64,000 nucleotides of DNA from Actinomadura fibrosa. GTDB taxonomy: Bacteria > Actinomycetota > Actinomycetes > Streptosporangiales > Streptosporangiaceae. The stretch's first letter is position 1. The number at the start of each line of letters is the position of its first letter. Shown piece after piece: positions 54,542 to 63,401 of the stretch. The DNA lies in NCBI RefSeq assembly GCF_900659615.1, contig NZ_CAACUY010000004.1:62001-126000 (forward strand), given 5' to 3'. Position numbers and translations under genes: made by a program. The notes under the pieces are model-generated. The model was not told the DNA's origin, searched no databases, and saw nothing but the letters and a program-made list of their open reading frames with translations.

Positions 54542-54723
54542 CAGTCCTCCCTCGTCCTGGCGAGCTTGCGGGTGTGCCGAGCCTTGAGCCCGGCCGTCCT
54601 CCTGACGCGCCGCTCGCGCTGTGCCCGCTCCCGTCCGGCACGGCGCCGGCGGGCGCTCTCGATCCGCTCAGCGAGGCGCCGCTCGACGGCCTCGCGCATG
54701 GCTTCGTCCGCACGGCCGGTCAT
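54541..54723 (-). CDS. Small basic AICE protein
   Basis: 60 residues, very Arg-rich (RRLAERIESARRRRAGRERAQRERRVRR), maybe nucleic-acid binding. ATG 54723 overlaps the helicase stop. Confidence 0.55.
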   Translation of the reverse strand: MTGRADEAMREAVERRLAERIESARRRRAGRERAQRERRVRRTAGLKARHTRKLARTRED

Positions 54724-56021
54724 GAGTTCACCGCCGCGCCGATGGAGTCCTCTGGCCATCCCGTAGGCGGGGGGCTGTCCGCAAGTGTCCTTGCGTCCGT
54801 AGATGTGTCCTGACCTGTTATTTCGTCCGGACACATCGGCGGACTCTTCGTCTCGGCAGTTGTGTCCGGACTCTTCTCCGCCGCGGAAGTGTCTGGCGAT
54901 GTGTCCGCCTGTTCTGGCTGGTCAGCGACTTGTTCGGACCGTTGGACACTTGGGGACGGTAGGTAGCGTGCGAAGGCGTCGCCGAAGTCCTCGGCGTGGT
55001 ATCCGCGGTCGGTCTTCGCGGCGTTCTGACGGGGGCCGACGCCGTACGGCTTGAGCTTCATCGCGAGCTTGCGCATCGTCAGGTCGTCATCGCCCCACGG
55101 CGCCTCGTCGATCCGGCGGAGCCGGTTCACCAGCTCGCGGCTCGGCAGGAACGAGACCGTCATCGACGAGAACAGGTCCCGGATGTCGGCCAGCAGCCGG
55201 GCGCCCATCGAGCCCTCGACGTCCGCCTCGTTCTCCGCCCTTACGAGCTTGAGCGCGGCGGCCCGAGCACGTCTCGGCCAGGGCCCGCCCGCCAGGTCCG
55301 CGACCGCGACGAGCGACTCCCAGGTGTCCGCGGCGCGGTCCTCGACGGGCATCTCGGGCTCGGCGTTCTGGAGGTCGCCGAGGTGTTCGTGCATCCACTT
55401 CTGGAGGCGGGCGCCCAGTTCGGCCAGCGGTCCGCCGTCCCGGCGCTGCCGGTAGGGGCGGACGTGCTCGCCCTGGGCCCGGCGGCGCATCCGGACGATG
55501 ACCGACCGGTCCATGACGGTGTCGGGCAGGTCGCCGATGCCAGCGAGCGCGGCCATCGCGAAGGTGGGGCAGTGCTCGGGCTGGCGGAGCTGGACGTCCC
55601 ACCGCACGTACGGCCGGTTGCGCTGGTGACCGGCGTTCAAGATGCCGCGCAGGTCCTCGTGGTTGTCGGCCGTCTTCGGGCCGAAGACGGTGTCGGCCTC
55701 GTCGAGCAGCAGCGTGGGCGGGTCCTCTCCGATCGAGCGGACGAGCGCGGCTGAGCTGATGTTCACCGTAATCAGCGACCGGTAGCTGGTCGCCTCGATG
55801 ACGTCGAGCAGGCGGGACTTCCCGCACCTCTTCTCCGGGCTGATGATGGCGAGCCGCGTGGCGTGCTCCCACGCCTGCTGCCCGTGCGTGGCCGTGATCC
55901 AGAGCGTGACCGCGTCGGCGGCCTCCTCGCTCGGGAAGACCACGTAGGCCGTCAGCGCGCGGCGCAGCTCCTCCAGCAGAGCCGCGCCGCCGGACGGCAT
56001 GTCGAGTTCGGCCAGCTTCAC
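54720..56021 (-). CDS. DUF3631 helicase-like ATPase (AICE replication)
   Basis: 433 residues. P-loop SPEKRCGKSRLLDVIE, Walker B TLLLDEADTVFG, sensor-like PDTVMDRSVIVRMRRR, then the DUF3631 C-terminal domain (LLADIRDLFSS...LAMKLKPYGVGPRQN). A Ser/Thr/Asp/Pro-rich tail of ~75 residues ends it. These proteins pair with prim-pol as replicative helicases of integrative elements; the two overlap by 4 bp here. Confidence 0.88.
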   Translation of the reverse strand: MKLAELDMPSGGAALLEELRRALTAYVVFPSEEAADAVTLWITATHGQQAWEHATRLAIISPEKRCGKSRLLDVIEATSYRSLITVNISSAALVRSIGEDPPTLLLDEADTVFGPKTADNHEDLRGILNAGHQRNRPYVRWDVQLRQPEHCPTFAMAALAGIGDLPDTVMDRSVIVRMRRRAQGEHVRPYRQRRDGGPLAELGARLQKWMHEHLGDLQNAEPEMPVEDRAADTWESLVAVADLAGGPWPRRARAAALKLVRAENEADVEGSMGARLLADIRDLFSSMTVSFLPSRELVNRLRRIDEAPWGDDDLTMRKLAMKLKPYGVGPRQNAAKTDRGYHAEDFGDAFARYLPSPSVQRSEQVADQPEQADTSPDTSAAEKSPDTTAETKSPPMCPDEITGQDTSTDARTLADSPPPTGWPEDSIGAAVNS

Positions 56022-56770
56022 GCAGCGCCTCCCGCCCGCCGCCGCGCCGACTCCGCCGTCCGCCAGGCCGACCGTTCGTCGAGCCCGGCCTGTACGGCGG
56101 CACTCACCAGCTCATCGAGCTGTGCCTCGTGTCCGCCCTCGATGGCGCGGCAGGCTGCCCAGAACAGCGCGTTGTTGCGGTTGCCCTCCGCCTGCCCGGC
56201 CATCCAGGCGACCAAGCCCCCGACGTTGCCGCCGCGTGCCGGACGTCGAGCAGGCGCAGGGCGCGGCGGGTCGAGCAGGCGGACGGCATACCGCCAGTCG
56301 AACGAACCGGTGGCCGACCGCTCGTCGAGCAGCTCGTAGGGACGGCCGCCCACCATGGAGGGCGGAGCGAGCACGTACCCGCCGGTCGCCTTGAAGTCCA
56401 GGAAGTGCCGACGCAGCGCCCCGCAGCCCTGCGCGGTGCCCGCGAAGTAGGTGTGCAGGCCCCCGGACGGTGTCCGGACGATCGTCAGCGCCCCTGACAG
56501 CAGGCCCGCCCGCTTGAGCCGGTTGAACGCCTCGAACCCGTTCCCGCCGTCCTTGACGTCCACGTCGAGCACGTCCACCGCCGGCGCCCCGGTCGCGATG
56601 GCGACGTTCGCGGCGGGCATCTCCCACCACCACCCGCCGATCACGTCCGGATCGGTGGTGGCGTCCTTGAACCCGTGCAGCGTGGCCGGTTCCTTGCTCT
56701 GCGGCTTGCAGGGGAACACCGGCCAGCCACGCGCCGCGAAGGCGAGCGCGGCCGTCAGCGCGGCGCTCAC
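56018..56770 (-). CDS. Bifunctional DNA primase/polymerase (prim-pol)
   Basis: 250 residues from GTG 56770 (AAGGTGAT upstream). AALAFAARGWPVFPCKPQSKEPAT is the family opening; catalytic acidic pair in VLDVDVKDGGNG and the His in GGLHTYFAG follow. A helical C-terminus (GNRNNALFWAACRAIEGG) is a PriCT-like domain. Defines the element as a prim-pol-type AICE that replicates autonomously after excision. Confidence 0.93.
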   Translation of the reverse strand: MSAALTAALAFAARGWPVFPCKPQSKEPATLHGFKDATTDPDVIGGWWWEMPAANVAIATGAPAVDVLDVDVKDGGNGFEAFNRLKRAGLLSGALTIVRTPSGGLHTYFAGTAQGCGALRRHFLDFKATGGYVLAPPSMVGGRPYELLDERSATGSFDWRYAVRLLDPPRPAPARRPARGGNVGGLVAWMAGQAEGNRNNALFWAACRAIEGGHEAQLDELVSAAVQAGLDERSAWRTAESARRRAGGAA

Positions 56771-57069
56771 CGGATCACCTTCGGCGCATAGGTCCGCATG
56801 ACCACCAGGCGCACCAGGCGCCCGCACCCGGTCCGCCGTACGGTCTCGGCGGCCTCCCGGTCACGCAGGCGCCCGAAGTGCCCGGCGCCGCAGTGCGGGC
56901 ACCGGATGGCGTACCACCACATCGTGCGGCGCCCGGCGGGGGCGTAGAGGCTCGCGTGCGCGGTCAGGTATCGGGTTACGCTGTGCTCGACGACCCGGCC
57001 GCCCGCCTGCTCGTCCGTGAGGCCCGACCCTTGTCCGGGGGTTCGGGCCTCCGTCTTGTCCGAGGTCAT
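56767..57069 (-). CDS. Zinc-ribbon-like AICE protein
   Basis: 100 residues. WWYAIRCPHCGAGHFGRLRDREAAETVRRTGCGRLVRLVVMRTY has a CPHCG knuckle and one further Cys. Overlaps prim-pol and the excisionase-like gene. May bind DNA; not recognised further. Confidence 0.65.
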   Translation of the reverse strand: MTSDKTEARTPGQGSGLTDEQAGGRVVEHSVTRYLTAHASLYAPAGRRTMWWYAIRCPHCGAGHFGRLRDREAAETVRRTGCGRLVRLVVMRTYAPKVIR

Positions 57070-57305
57070 CAGGCCGCCTCGCCGCCCTCGCTAGCGGAGC
57101 GACGGCCTTCCACGAACGCCTCCAGGTCCGCGACGGCGACGAACCGGCGCCGCCCGATCCTCACGCTGGGCAGTTCCCCGGACTTGATCAGTCCGTAGGT
57201 GGTCGTCCGGCTGATACCGCCGAGCGCTTCGCCCGCATCCGGCCACCACGGGATGAGCTTCTTCTCCACAAGCCCTCGATCCATCGTCTCGGCACGCCTA
57301 GTCAT
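57069..57305 (-). CDS. xis: Excisionase-like HTH protein
   Basis: 78 residues. WWPDAGEALGGISRTTTYGLIKSGELPSVRIGRRRFVAVADLEAFVEG is the MerR-like HTH of AlpA/excisionase proteins. Expected to bend DNA at the att region and direct the integrase to excision. ATG 57305 used; TTG one codon upstream. First gene of the leftward replication operon. Confidence 0.88.
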   Translation of the reverse strand: MTRRAETMDRGLVEKKLIPWWPDAGEALGGISRTTTYGLIKSGELPSVRIGRRRFVAVADLEAFVEGRRSASEGGEAA

Positions 57306-57366
57306 CAACTATGGACACTCGACGTCTTGCAGCAAAGGGCTACCACGTTCGCCACGGTTCTCGCAA

Positions 57367-57398
57367 GTGCGCCAAGTAGACGTGAAGGTGCGCCGAGT
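57367..57398. promoter_or_regulatory. Direct repeat GTGCGCC-AGT between xis and the int operon
   Basis: GTGCGCCAAGT (57367-57377) and GTGCGCCGAGT (57388-57398), exactly 21 bp (two helical turns) apart, in the divergent promoter region 57306-57437. Probably bound by a regulator or Xis. Confidence 0.6.
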
Positions 57399-57437
57399 CG
57401 TTGATTAACCGACGAACGCCGTTGTACCTTGGCGGAC

Positions 57438-57941
57438 GTGAGCGACAAGGACGAGGCACCCGACGACGGCGGAGCCTGGGCTGTGATCCCCTACCAGCCT
57501 GGCGAGGACGAGACGTGGGACCAGCTCGGCGAAGACTGGAGCGCTGTACGCGGCATGACGCCGGCATCGGTGCGGCTGTACGCCCGATGGGGCACGGGCC
57601 CCCTGACCGGCGTGTGCCTCGTCGGCGAGGCAGTGACCGCCAGCCTCGTCCGCTCCATCCCCGTTGGACGCCTGGAGCTTCTCAACCGCAACGAGTCGGG
57701 CTTTCCGATCGGCCTCCTCAAGAAGGAACTCGCGCCGCTCCAGCGGGAGCGGAACACCGATCCCGAGCGCTTCGCCGAGCAGGTCGCGAACTACTACACG
57801 GGCTTCGCTCGATGGAGCAGCAGGCCCGTCAAGGAGATGGCCGAGCATTCCGGCGTTCCCGTAGCGACCATGAGGAGTTGGATTCGCGAGGCACGCCTCC
57901 GCGGGAAGCTCCCGCCCGGGACGAGAGGGAAGGCCGGATGA
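57438..57941 (+). CDS. HTH protein preceding the integrase
   Basis: 167 residues from GTG 57438. The C-terminal RPVKEMAEHSGVPVATMRSWIREARLRGKL is a clear helix-turn-helix of the type found before AICE integrases; the N-terminal ~110 residues are not recognised. Stop overlaps the integrase ATG, so it is co-expressed and may regulate integration. Confidence 0.75.
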   Translation: MSDKDEAPDDGGAWAVIPYQPGEDETWDQLGEDWSAVRGMTPASVRLYARWGTGPLTGVCLVGEAVTASLVRSIPVGRLELLNRNESGFPIGLLKKELAPLQRERNTDPERFAEQVANYYTGFARWSSRPVKEMAEHSGVPVATMRSWIREARLRGKLPPGTRGKAG

Positions 57942-59281
57942 GCGAGCGCAGCGACGGCACCCGGAAGCCGAACGGCCGGTCGTCGATCTTCCTCAGCGAG
58001 AGCGACGGGAAATGGCACGGCTGGGTGACCATGGGCGTGAAGTCCGACGGCTCACCGGACCGGCGTCACCGGATCGGCAACAGCGAGGCCGAGGTCACGG
58101 CCAAGGTCCGCAAGCTGGAGGGCGACCGGGACGCGAACAAGATCGACCGGCCGGGCCGCAAGCCCACCGTCGAGCAATGGATGACGACGTGCCTCGTCGA
58201 CATCTGGCCGCGCGAGCTCGCGCCGAACACGTTGCAGTCCTACGGTTCGGACGTCCGGAACTGGATCGTCCCCAACCTCGGCAAGCACCGGCTCGACCGG
58301 CTTCAGCCCGAGCACCTGGACGCGCTGTACTCCAAGATGTACGCGGCCGGGAAGGCGTCGAGCCACGTCCTCAAGGCGCACCGCATCCTGTCCCGCGCGC
58401 TGGAGCTGGCCGTGCGGCGCGAGAAAGTCGGCCGCAACGTCGCGAAGCTGCTGGACGCCCCGGGCAGCAACGACAGCGAGATCGAGCCGCTGACGCAGGC
58501 CGAGGCCCGGCGCATCCTCGCCGCGGCGGACGGCCGCCGCGGCGGCACGCGCTGGTCGGTCGGCCTCGCGCTCGGCCTCCGCCAGGGCGAGGCGCTCGGC
58601 CTGCGCTGGAAGTACATTGACCTCGACGGCGGGTCCGTGCGGGTGTGGTGGCAGCTCTCCCGGCTGAAGTGGCGACACGGCTGCGACGACGTAGCCGCGT
58701 GCACGGAGGGGAAGCATCGGCGGCCGTGCCCGAAGATCTGCCCGAAGGCCCGACGGAAGTCCGGCCGGCCCCACAGGTGCGTGACCGCGGACGCCGAGCG
58801 CCTGTGCCCGAAGGACTGCGACCGGCACGCCTCGACGTGCCCGAAGCGGACGGGCGGCGGCCTGGTCTTCCGCAGGCCGAAGGGCAAGAGCAGGCGAACC
58901 GTGCCGCTCCCGCCCGAGCTGGTCGCAGTGCTCAAAGCGCACCGCCAGGCGCAGCGACAGGAGCGCCTCGCCGCGGCGAACATCTGGGACGATCACGACC
59001 TCGTGTTCTGTCAGCCGAACGGCCGGCCGATCGACCCCCGCGACGACTGGGACGACTGGAAGGCCGTCCTCGCCGCGGCCGAGGTGCGGGACGCCCGGGT
59101 GCACGACGGCCGGCACACCGCCGGGACGCTGCTGATCGAGCAGGGCGTCCACGTCCGAACCGTGCAGGAGATCCTGGGGCACTCCGACATCCGCCTCACG
59201 CAGCGTTACACGCACGTCGCCACGCCGATGGCAGAGGACGGGATGCAGCGGATGGGGCGAGCCCTGTGGGGGACGTCGTGA
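57938..59281 (+). CDS. int: Tyrosine site-specific integrase
   Basis: 447 residues. SAM-like core-binding domain (PTVEQWMTTCLVDIWPRELAPNTLQSYGSDV), then a catalytic domain with R in LGLRQGEALGL, HDGRHTAG (H-x-x-R) and the nucleophile Tyr in LTQRYTHV. A ~60-residue Cys/His-rich insertion (HGCDDVAAC, PCPKICPK, LCPKDCDRHASTCPK) sits between the Arg and HxxR motifs and probably forms a zinc knuckle, seen in many actinomycete element integrases. It lies 81 bp from the attR repeat within tRNA-Thr. Confidence 0.96.
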   Translation: MSERSDGTRKPNGRSSIFLSESDGKWHGWVTMGVKSDGSPDRRHRIGNSEAEVTAKVRKLEGDRDANKIDRPGRKPTVEQWMTTCLVDIWPRELAPNTLQSYGSDVRNWIVPNLGKHRLDRLQPEHLDALYSKMYAAGKASSHVLKAHRILSRALELAVRREKVGRNVAKLLDAPGSNDSEIEPLTQAEARRILAAADGRRGGTRWSVGLALGLRQGEALGLRWKYIDLDGGSVRVWWQLSRLKWRHGCDDVAACTEGKHRRPCPKICPKARRKSGRPHRCVTADAERLCPKDCDRHASTCPKRTGGGLVFRRPKGKSRRTVPLPPELVAVLKAHRQAQRQERLAAANIWDDHDLVFCQPNGRPIDPRDDWDDWKAVLAAAEVRDARVHDGRHTAGTLLIEQGVHVRTVQEILGHSDIRLTQRYTHVATPMAEDGMQRMGRALWGTS

Positions 59282-59286
59282 CCGGA

Positions 59287-59311
59287 AGAACTGCAACACG
59301 AATTGCAACCG
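59287..59311. repeat. Right copy of the sub-terminal repeat
   Basis: GAACTGCAACACGAATTGCAACCGG; similar to 45176-45200 at the left end and in the same orientation. Both have two TGCAAC boxes. Candidate arm-type site. Confidence 0.55.
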
Positions 59312-59361
59312 GGACGACTCAGGGCGCCCACCGGATTAGGGTGAACGCCCTGGTCAAGTGC

Positions 59362-59405
59362 CGAGCCGCCTGTCGGAATCGAACCGACGACCTATTCATT
59401 ACGAG
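59362..59405 (-). repeat. attR: 44-bp repeat inside tRNA-Thr
   Basis: Identical to 45037-45080. The element supplies the 3' part of the tRNA and so restores the gene. Confidence 0.95.
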
Positions 59406-59436
59406 TGAATCGCTCTGCCGACTGAGCTAAGGCGGC
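59364..59436 (-). tRNA. tRNA-Thr (anticodon CGT)
   Basis: 73 nt, full cloverleaf on the minus strand: acceptor GCCGCCT / AGGCGGC, D-arm AGCTCAGTCGGCAGAGC, anticodon stem ATTCA/TGAAT with loop CTCGTAA, T-arm GTCGGTTCGATTCCGAC. CCA is not encoded. Decodes ACG. Its 3' half is the integration site. Confidence 0.97.
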
Positions 59437-59501
59437 GTGCCATGCGTGGCATGGCGGAAGCAGTCTACCGGGTGTTGGGGGGTGGGCGCGCACCCGTTAT
59501 T

Positions 59502-61013
59502 TCAGCGGCAGACCGTGCCGTCCTTCGGAGGGGTGGCGTTGACGAGGTAGCTGTCGGTCGCCTTGGTGATGCAGGCGTTGCCCTGGAGGTAGGCGGTGTG
59601 GCCGTCGCCGTCGAGGGTGAGGAGGACGCCGCTGGAGAGCTGGGACGCGAGGCTCTGGGCCCACTTGTAGGGGGTGGCGGGGTCGCGGAGGGTGCCGATG
59701 ACGACGATGGGTTTGGCGCCCTTGGCGGTGACCGCGGCAGGCTGCTGCTTGGTCTGGACGGGCCAGTAGACGCAGGGCAGGCCGCCCCAGACGACGAAGG
59801 GGCCGAAGCGGGGCGAGGTCTTCTTCGCTTCGGCGGCGGCCTTGCCGTACTCGGCGAGGGAGGACGGGTTCGGCTTGTCGACGCAGTTGACGGCCATGTT
59901 GGCGTCCGTCTGGTTGCTGTAGGAGCCGTCGGGCTTGCGCTCCACCATCTGGTCGGCGAGCGTCAGGAGGAGAGTGCCGTCGGACTTCTGGACGGCCTGG
60001 GTCAAGGCCTGGCGCAGGACCGGCCAGTACTCCCTGAGATAGAGGGCCGTGGCGATCCCCATGACGGCCAGGGATTCGGTCACCTTGCGGCTGTCACGGC
60101 TGTTGGTGAGGGGCTGCTTGTCGACCTGGGCCAGGAAGGAGTCGAGCTTGGCCAAGGCGGCGTCGGTGGACGTGCCGAGGGGGCAGCTCGCGGATTTGAC
60201 GCAGTCGGTGGCGAAGGCGCGGAAGGCGGTCTCGAAGCCCTTGGCCTGCTCGACGAGGAGGCCGGTCGAGGACGCCTTGGGGTCGACGGCGCCGTCCAGG
60301 ACGAGGGCGCGGACGTTGCCGGGGAACTGTTCGGCGTAGAAGGCGCCCAGGTAGGTGCCGTAGGAGGCGCCGTAGTAGGTGAGCTTCTGGTCGCCCAGGG
60401 CGGCGCGGAGGACGTCCATGTCGCGGGCGGCGTTGAGGGTGCCGACGTACGGGAGTTCGGCGGACGCCTTGGCCTTGCAGTTGTCGGCGAAGGCCTTGCT
60501 CTGGGCGGCGAAGGCGTTGGTCTCCGCCTGGTCGTCCGGGGACGAGTCGGCGGCGAAGAACTGGTCGAGCTGGGGGCCGGTGTTGCAGCGGACGGGGTCG
60601 CTGGTGCCGACGCCGCGGGGGTCGAAACCGACGATGTCGAAGCGGCGGCGCAGGTCGGCGCCGAAGCTGCCGGCGGCCTGGCGGACGAAGTCGATACCGG
60701 AACCGCCGGGACCGCCCGGGTTGGTGAACAGTGAGCCGATACGGCTGGCCTTGTCCTTGGCGGGGAGCCTGATCAGGTGGATGCCGACCCGCTGCCCGGA
60801 CGGCTTGGCGTAGTCGAGGGGGACCTCGGCCGTCGCGCACTGGAAGCCGCCGCCGCAGTCCTTCCAGGACGGCTTCTGCTTGTAGAAGCCGTCGAGGCCG
60901 CCGGCGGAGTTCGGCGTTCTGGACGCGGCGTCCGACTCCTTGCCGCTGCCGTTGCACGCGGTCGCCGCCAGCGCGAGCGCGGTGGCCACGCTGAGGAGTT
61001 TCACTGCTCGCAC
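59502..61013 (-). CDS. Secreted alpha/beta hydrolase, tripeptidyl aminopeptidase-like lipoprotein
   Basis: 503 residues. Lipobox LAATAC after a signal peptide, so anchored outside the membrane. Oxyanion loop TNPGGPGGSG, DPRGVGTSD, nucleophile YYGASYGTYLGA and C-terminal DGDGHTAY with the catalytic His: the S33 SlpD/Tap pattern. Cleaves short peptides from secreted protein N-termini in Streptomyces. Start GTG 61013. Confidence 0.92.
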   Translation of the reverse strand: MRAVKLLSVATALALAATACNGSGKESDAASRTPNSAGGLDGFYKQKPSWKDCGGGFQCATAEVPLDYAKPSGQRVGIHLIRLPAKDKASRIGSLFTNPGGPGGSGIDFVRQAAGSFGADLRRRFDIVGFDPRGVGTSDPVRCNTGPQLDQFFAADSSPDDQAETNAFAAQSKAFADNCKAKASAELPYVGTLNAARDMDVLRAALGDQKLTYYGASYGTYLGAFYAEQFPGNVRALVLDGAVDPKASSTGLLVEQAKGFETAFRAFATDCVKSASCPLGTSTDAALAKLDSFLAQVDKQPLTNSRDSRKVTESLAVMGIATALYLREYWPVLRQALTQAVQKSDGTLLLTLADQMVERKPDGSYSNQTDANMAVNCVDKPNPSSLAEYGKAAAEAKKTSPRFGPFVVWGGLPCVYWPVQTKQQPAAVTAKGAKPIVVIGTLRDPATPYKWAQSLASQLSSGVLLTLDGDGHTAYLQGNACITKATDSYLVNATPPKDGTVCR

Positions 61014-61067
61014 GGTGTCCCCGTCTCGTCGTAGCGGCCCGTATGCCGTCGCCTACGCTACGGCAGC

Positions 61068-61781
61068 CTAGCGGCCGTAATCGCGTTCGATGCCGTCCAG
61101 CAGCCAGGTGAGTCCCTGTTCGAAGGTGTCCTGGTCGAGGACGCCGAGTTCGAGCAGGGGCTTGAGGTGGGGGAACTCGCCGGATTCCAGAAGGGAACGG
61201 ACGTATCGCCGCTCCAGCATGCTGGAGCGGGCGCTCTGCAAGCCGCATTCGCCGCGTTCGACCGTGTGCTGCTCCCGGATGGCGAAGCCGAGCGAGTAGT
61301 TGTCCAGCGCGGTGGCGATCGCGACCATCGCCTCGGGGTCGTCCGTGAGCCGGGCCACGGCGGCGAAGGTCTGCTCGGCGTGCCGGAGGCCGTTCGGGCC
61401 GACGCGCGGTGAGCGGCGGGCGAGCTCGAACATCCAGGGGTGGTCGCGGCTGGCCTGGCGTTCCCGGCGGACGATCTGGAGGCAGGCCTCGCGCCAGTCG
61501 TCCGGAAGCTCCTCCTCGATGAGCGCCTCACCGGCGACCTCGTCGTACATGAGGTCGAGGATGTCCTCCTTGGCGTCGATGTGGGTGTAGAGGCTCATCG
61601 CCCGGACGCCGAGTTCGCTCGCGATGCGGCGGATGGAGACGGCGTCCAGGCCCTCCGCGTCCGCCAGCTTGATGGCGGTCTCGACGATGGCCTCGCGCGT
61701 GAGTTTCGGACGGCGTCCGGCGGGCGGGCGGGCCCACACGTCGTCGGCCCGCTCCCGCGGGGTCTTGGAGGTGTTCGCCAC
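61068..61781 (-). CDS. TetR-family regulator
   Basis: 237 residues from GTG 61781. HTH: KLTREAIVETAIKLADAEGLDAVSIRRIASELGVRAMSLYTHIDAKEDIL, with a TetR_C-like ligand domain. Four CGATAC-type sites separate it from the divergent MFS gene, so it should repress that gene and itself. No ribosome site; the -10 region may overlap the start. Confidence 0.92.
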   Translation of the reverse strand: MANTSKTPRERADDVWARPPAGRRPKLTREAIVETAIKLADAEGLDAVSIRRIASELGVRAMSLYTHIDAKEDILDLMYDEVAGEALIEEELPDDWREACLQIVRRERQASRDHPWMFELARRSPRVGPNGLRHAEQTFAAVARLTDDPEAMVAIATALDNYSLGFAIREQHTVERGECGLQSARSSMLERRYVRSLLESGEFPHLKPLLELGVLDQDTFEQGLTWLLDGIERDYGR

Positions 61782-61797
61782 AAGAATGCAGCCTACG

Positions 61798-61867
61798 CGA
61801 TACACCGTATCGATACGCTGTACGGATCGAGCGATACGGTGTACGGTGTTGCCGATACAGCGTACGG
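61798..61867. promoter_or_regulatory. Four TetR operator copies, three at 21-bp pitch
   Basis: CGATAC-ACC-GTATCG (61798-61812, perfect dyad), CGATAC-GCT-GTACGG (61811-61825), CGATAC-GGT-GTACGG (61832-61846) and CGATAC-AGC-GTACGG (61853-61867). The last three repeat every 21 bp, two helical turns, which places them on one DNA face. They fill the TetR/MFS promoter. Confidence 0.85.
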
Positions 61868-61881
61868 AACGAGGAGACCGG

Positions 61882-63381
61882 ATGACGACCGCACAGACCG
61901 CGGCTCCGACGGACGACAGGCGGATCGACCCGCACCTGCGCAATCTCGCGATCGTCGTCGTGCTCGGCGCGATCATGACGGTGCTCGACAGCACGATCGT
62001 CAACGTCGCGCTGAGCAGGCTCGGCGAGGACTTCGGCTCCTCCCTCTCGACCATCCAGTGGGTCGTGACGGGCTACACGCTGGCGCTGTCCATGGCGATC
62101 CCGCTGACCGGCTGGTCCGTCGTGCGGTTCGGCGCGCGGACGATGTGGCTCGTCTCGCTCGGGCTGTTCATCGGCGGCTCGCTGCTGTGCGGGCTGGCCT
62201 GGTCGGTCCCGTCGCTCATCGCGTTCCGCGTCGTCCAGGGCCTCGGCGGCGGGATGCTGATGCCGATCGGGCAGACGATGCTCGTCCGCGAGGCGGGCCC
62301 CGACCGGATGGGCCGGGTCATGAGCGTCGTCTCGGTGCCCGCGATGCTCGCCCCGGTCCTCGGGCCGCTGCTCGGCGGCGTGATCGTCGACCATCTGAGC
62401 TGGCGCTGGATGTTCTTCGTCAACGTCCCGTTCTGCGCGGTGGCGCTGCTGGCTGCGGTGCGGATGCTGCCGCGCGACACCGAGCGGAGCGCGGACGCCC
62501 GGCTGGACGTCCTCGGCATGCTGCTGATCTCCCCCGGCCTCGCCGCCCTCGTCTACGGGCTGTCCCAGGCCGGGAACGGGGCGAGCCTCACCGGCGCGCG
62601 CTTCCTCACGAGCGTGATCGCGGGCGCCGTGCTGGTGGCCGCGTTCGTGGCGCACGCCGTCCACAAGGGCGACGGCGCGCTCATCGACGTGCGGAAGCTG
62701 ACCACGCGAGCGTTCACCCTCGCGACCGGCGGCTTCTTCCTGTACAGCGCGGCCGTGTTCGGGGTGATGATCCTGATTCCGTTGTTCGCGGGGATCGTCC
62801 GGGGCGATTCGGCACTGGACGCCGGCTGGCTGCTCGCGCCGCTCGGCCTCGGCGCGATGGCCACGATGCTCGTCTCCGGACGGCTCGCCGACCGGTTCGG
62901 CGGACGCTGGATCGCGGCGACCGGCGTGCTGACCGTTCTCGCCGGAACGCTCGCGCTCACCACGCTCGGCCCGGACACCGGCCGCGCCGTCATCATGGGC
63001 GCGACGCTCGTCGTCGGGTTCGGCCACGGGATGATCGCGCCGGCCCTGCTCGCGATGAGCTACCAGGGCCTGCCGCGCGAGGCGATGCCCGCGGCGACGA
63101 CCGGCGCGAACGTCCTGATCCGCGTCGGCAGCTCGTTCGGCACCGCCCTGACCGCCGTCGTGCTCCAGCTCGCGATCCGGGACGAGATCCCCGGCGCCAG
63201 CGGCAACCTCAGGGAAGCCGCCGCCCAGCACACCGCCCGGACACCCGAGCTGCTCGCCAACGCCTTCGGCGAGACGTTCTGGTGGACGGCCGCGGTCCTG
63301 CTGATCGCCCTGATCCCCGTCCTGGCCTTCCCTCGCAGGAACAAGACCGCCCCGGCCACCACCCAGGAGGTGACCGGATGA
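61882..63381 (+). CDS. MFS efflux transporter, DHA2 family
   Basis: 499 residues, 14 helices. Helix 1 MTVLDSTIVNVALSRLG, STIQWVVTGYTLALSMAIPLTGW, motif C region PAMLAPVLGPLLGGVI and the WRWMFFVNVPF motif are DHA2 signatures. ATG with GAGGAG five bases upstream. Likely exports a drug or metabolite sensed by the divergent TetR. Confidence 0.94.
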   Translation: MTTAQTAAPTDDRRIDPHLRNLAIVVVLGAIMTVLDSTIVNVALSRLGEDFGSSLSTIQWVVTGYTLALSMAIPLTGWSVVRFGARTMWLVSLGLFIGGSLLCGLAWSVPSLIAFRVVQGLGGGMLMPIGQTMLVREAGPDRMGRVMSVVSVPAMLAPVLGPLLGGVIVDHLSWRWMFFVNVPFCAVALLAAVRMLPRDTERSADARLDVLGMLLISPGLAALVYGLSQAGNGASLTGARFLTSVIAGAVLVAAFVAHAVHKGDGALIDVRKLTTRAFTLATGGFFLYSAAVFGVMILIPLFAGIVRGDSALDAGWLLAPLGLGAMATMLVSGRLADRFGGRWIAATGVLTVLAGTLALTTLGPDTGRAVIMGATLVVGFGHGMIAPALLAMSYQGLPREAMPAATTGANVLIRVGSSFGTALTAVVLQLAIRDEIPGASGNLREAAAQHTARTPELLANAFGETFWWTAAVLLIALIPVLAFPRRNKTAPATTQEVTG

Positions 63382-63401
63382 GAGCGGCGCGGCCCTGCAT
63401 G

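Larger units (their letters stand above)
45037..59405. mobile_element. AICE-type integrative element in tRNA-Thr(CGT), 14.4 kb
   Basis: Bounded by two identical 44-bp copies of the 3' part of tRNA-Thr (45037-45080 and 59362-59405). Inside are a tyrosine integrase next to the right att site, an excisionase-like HTH, a prim-pol and DUF3631 replication pair, a TraB/FtsK-like translocase, Spd-like membrane proteins and small regulators. This is the gene set of an actinomycete integrative and conjugative element of the prim-pol type. All expected modules look intact, so it may still be mobile. Confidence 0.95.

Noticed and set aside
59442..60734. 430-residue Gly/Val-rich plus-strand ORF
   Set aside because: Shadow of the aminopeptidase-like lipoprotein on the other strand.
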